DNA from: Paracoccaceae bacterium | GTDB taxonomy: Bacteria > Pseudomonadota > Alphaproteobacteria > Rhodobacterales > Rhodobacteraceae | Assembly: GCA_016765235.1 (NCBI GenBank) | Contig: JAESQH010000098.1 | Location: 1 to 6,882 of the forward strand | Reading direction: 5' to 3' | DNA: 6,882 bases | Shown here: positions 5,720-6,882 of the stretch, piece by piece | Layout: each line of letters begins with the position of its first letter | How positions within the stretch are numbered: the stretch's first letter is position 1 | Notes under the pieces: model-generated | What the model saw: only the letters and a program-made list of their open reading frames with translations | Database searches by the model: none | What the model was told of the DNA's origin: nothing | Position numbers and translations under genes: made by a program

Positions 5720-6448
5720 ATGCCTGCCGACCTCCTCTTTTTACTTCTTGCCATTATTGCCGGTGCCACACTTCAAGTTGGCGTTGGCGTTGGCTTCAGC
5801 ATTGTTGTAGCGCCGATTATGATGGTCTTGATTGGCACCACTACTGCTGTACCCGTGCTGTTGATGCTAAATACGTTGGTTTCAGCAGCGGCCATCGATA
5901 CAAAGGTTTTTTCGGGTGGGCGAACCCTGATCAAAAATGCAATTTTCGGGTGTGTCGCGGGAATATTTTTGGGATTGGTGATCTATCCCTACCTGTCGGA
6001 ACGCGTTGTTTTATCTTTGACTGCCGCCTTATTGCTGATCGGAGTCGTCTCAACTTTGATACCAATGAAATCCAACATTAGCCTGTTTGGGTACAGGGCC
6101 GTTTCGGGCCTATCGGGGCTCGCCACTGTCTGGGCCGCGACGCCGGGGCCACTGATGATGTTCGGGCTTTTGGCAATTGGCCGGTCAGCACAAGAGGCCC
6201 GCAGACTGGTTCAACCGGTGGCGCTGATTGCATACGGCGTAGCTTTTGCCCTGCATGGATTGACTGACTGGCAAGCATTCGCCAGCGCTTCCAATTTACC
6301 ACAATTCGCGCTAGCGGCGGTTTTTGGCAGCATTATAGGGCGTTTGATTGGCCCGAAACTGCCACAAAACATTATCACCAACACTATCCGTGTGATCTCG
6401 ATAGTTGCCTGCGTCGTGCTTTTCCGCCGCGCATATTTGATGGGATAA
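5720..6448 (+). CDS. TauE/SafE-family membrane exporter, probable sulfite or organosulfonate exporter
   Basis: This 242-residue, very hydrophobic inner-membrane protein of the TauE/SafE (DUF81) family, whose members export sulfite or sulfur-containing anions, shows the family's two-repeat form. The first half opens with MPADLLFLLLAIIAGATLQV followed by GVGVGF and spans about residues 1-114. The second half contains the matching GLSGLATVWAATPGPLMMFGL segment and helices at about 163-182, 194-212 and 222-236. About eight membrane segments can be drawn, and the length is normal. The ATG at 5720 places the first helix at the N-terminus as usual, with only a weak GGA upstream; an ATG at 5669 would add 17 polar residues and is the main alternative. 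The PLP enzyme begins 5 nt after its stop, so they form one operon. Next to a beta-eliminating PLP enzyme, export of released sulfite is the leading hypothesis (compare CuyZ). Confidence 0.85.
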   Translation: MPADLLFLLLAIIAGATLQVGVGVGFSIVVAPIMMVLIGTTTAVPVLLMLNTLVSAAAIDTKVFSGGRTLIKNAIFGCVAGIFLGLVIYPYLSERVVLSLTAALLLIGVVSTLIPMKSNISLFGYRAVSGLSGLATVWAATPGPLMMFGLLAIGRSAQEARRLVQPVALIAYGVAFALHGLTDWQAFASASNLPQFALAAVFGSIIGRLIGPKLPQNIITNTIRVISIVACVVLFRRAYLMG

Positions 6449-6453
6449 GAAAG

Positions 6454-6882
6454 ATGAATAAACACATTTCGATCAAAGACCGGCTTGAGCCGTTCCCCCG
6501 TGCGCACCTGATGACCGCGGAAACGCCTGTGGAGCGCCTTGACCGAATGTCCGATCTGCTTGGCATTGACCTCTGGCTTAAGCGCGATGACCTGACCGGC
6601 CTTGGGCTGGGTGGCAACAAGACCCGGCAGTTGGAGTTCTATTTTGGCGAAGCGTTGGCGAAGGGCGCGGATACGGTTCTGATCACTGGCGCGGTGCAAT
6701 CCAATTTTGTGCGCTCTGCGGCGGCAGCGGCGGCGCGTCTGGGCCTCAAGTCTGTGCTGCAACTGGAAGAACGTGTGCCAGACATGGGTGACATTTATTA
6801 CAATTCCGGCAATGTACTGCTGTCCAAAATCCTTGGCGCAGAACACATCAGCTATCCACTGGGCGAGGATGAGGCTGGCGCA
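6454..6882 (+). CDS. PLP-dependent D-cysteine desulfhydrase / L-cysteate sulfo-lyase / ACC deaminase family enzyme (5' part)
   Basis: The first 143 residues are present and the gene runs off the right edge. The family (fold type II, tryptophan-synthase-beta-like PLP enzymes) eliminates a group from small amino acids, giving pyruvate and ammonia: sulfide from D-cysteine, sulfite from L-cysteate, or ring opening of ACC. Visible hallmarks are FPRAHLMTAETPVERLDRMS, IDLWLKRDDLTGLGLGGNKT with the PLP-binding Lys56, and the cofactor/substrate loop TGAVQSNFVR (78-87). Phe85 stands where relatives usually have His or Gln. YYNSGNVLLSKILGA near 115-129 resembles CuyA-type enzymes. The ATG at 6454 lies 5 nt after the exporter stop with a purine-rich but weak Shine-Dalgarno. 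Sampled G+C (about 62% over 6481-6660) exceeds the exporter's. The family is secure; the substrate cannot be settled from this fragment. Confidence 0.9.
   Translation, partial: MNKHISIKDRLEPFPRAHLMTAETPVERLDRMSDLLGIDLWLKRDDLTGLGLGGNKTRQLEFYFGEALAKGADTVLITGAVQSNFVRSAAAAAARLGLKSVLQLEERVPDMGDIYYNSGNVLLSKILGAEHISYPLGEDEAGA

Noticed and set aside
6211..6846. Long open frame on the minus strand across the exporter/PLP junction
   Set aside because: It is antisense to two clearly recognised genes, has low-complexity basic composition and no family resemblance.

Overview
The window looks like chromosomal DNA from an alphaproteobacterium, most likely a marine Rhodobacterales (Roseobacter-type) species. 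This rests on family-level recognition: an ECF sigma factor with a PrtR-type anti-sigma factor, an Xi-class glutathione transferase of the YqjG/ECM4 type, two LysR regulators, and a TauE/SafE-family exporter next to a PLP-dependent beta-eliminating enzyme. Base composition is moderate (about half G+C by eye). No gene is visibly broken, and I see no transposase, integrase, tRNA, rRNA or CRISPR array. The gene-free gaps are all short, about 45 to 105 bases.

Layout. (1) Positions 2-163 hold the 3' end of a gene whose product ends with a canonical EF-hand calcium-binding loop. (2) A perfect 12-bp hairpin follows, then an ECF sigma factor (212-763) overlapped by 4 nt by its membrane-bound anti-sigma factor (760-1536). 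(3) A LysR regulator (1582-2466, minus) is divergent from two adjacent genes of the glutathionyl-hydroquinone reductase family (2570-3550 and 3637-4677). The first has the standard CPWA active site and the second a CPWC site. (4) A second LysR regulator (4737-5615, minus) is divergent from a TauE/SafE exporter (5720-6448). Five bases downstream begins a PLP enzyme of the D-cysteine desulfhydrase / L-cysteate sulfo-lyase / ACC deaminase family (6454 to the window edge, incomplete).

How the genes may work together. The sigma/anti-sigma pair is a self-contained envelope-signalling module. LysR 1 probably controls thiol-dependent quinone detoxification by the first transferase and perhaps the second. 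LysR 2, the exporter and the PLP enzyme form a regulator-exporter-lyase cassette. It resembles, in logic, the cuyZ-cuyA arrangement for L-cysteate desulfonation, in which a PLP lyase releases sulfite and a TauE-family protein exports it. The substrate here is not determined by sequence. A near-ideal LysR-type operator (7-bp arms, 9-bp spacer) lies between LysR 2 and the exporter.

The items most worth a second look are the exporter-lyase cassette with its atypical QSNF motif, the paired CPWA/CPWC transferases, the operator-like palindromes in both divergent intergenic regions, and the hairpin directly in front of the sigma gene.
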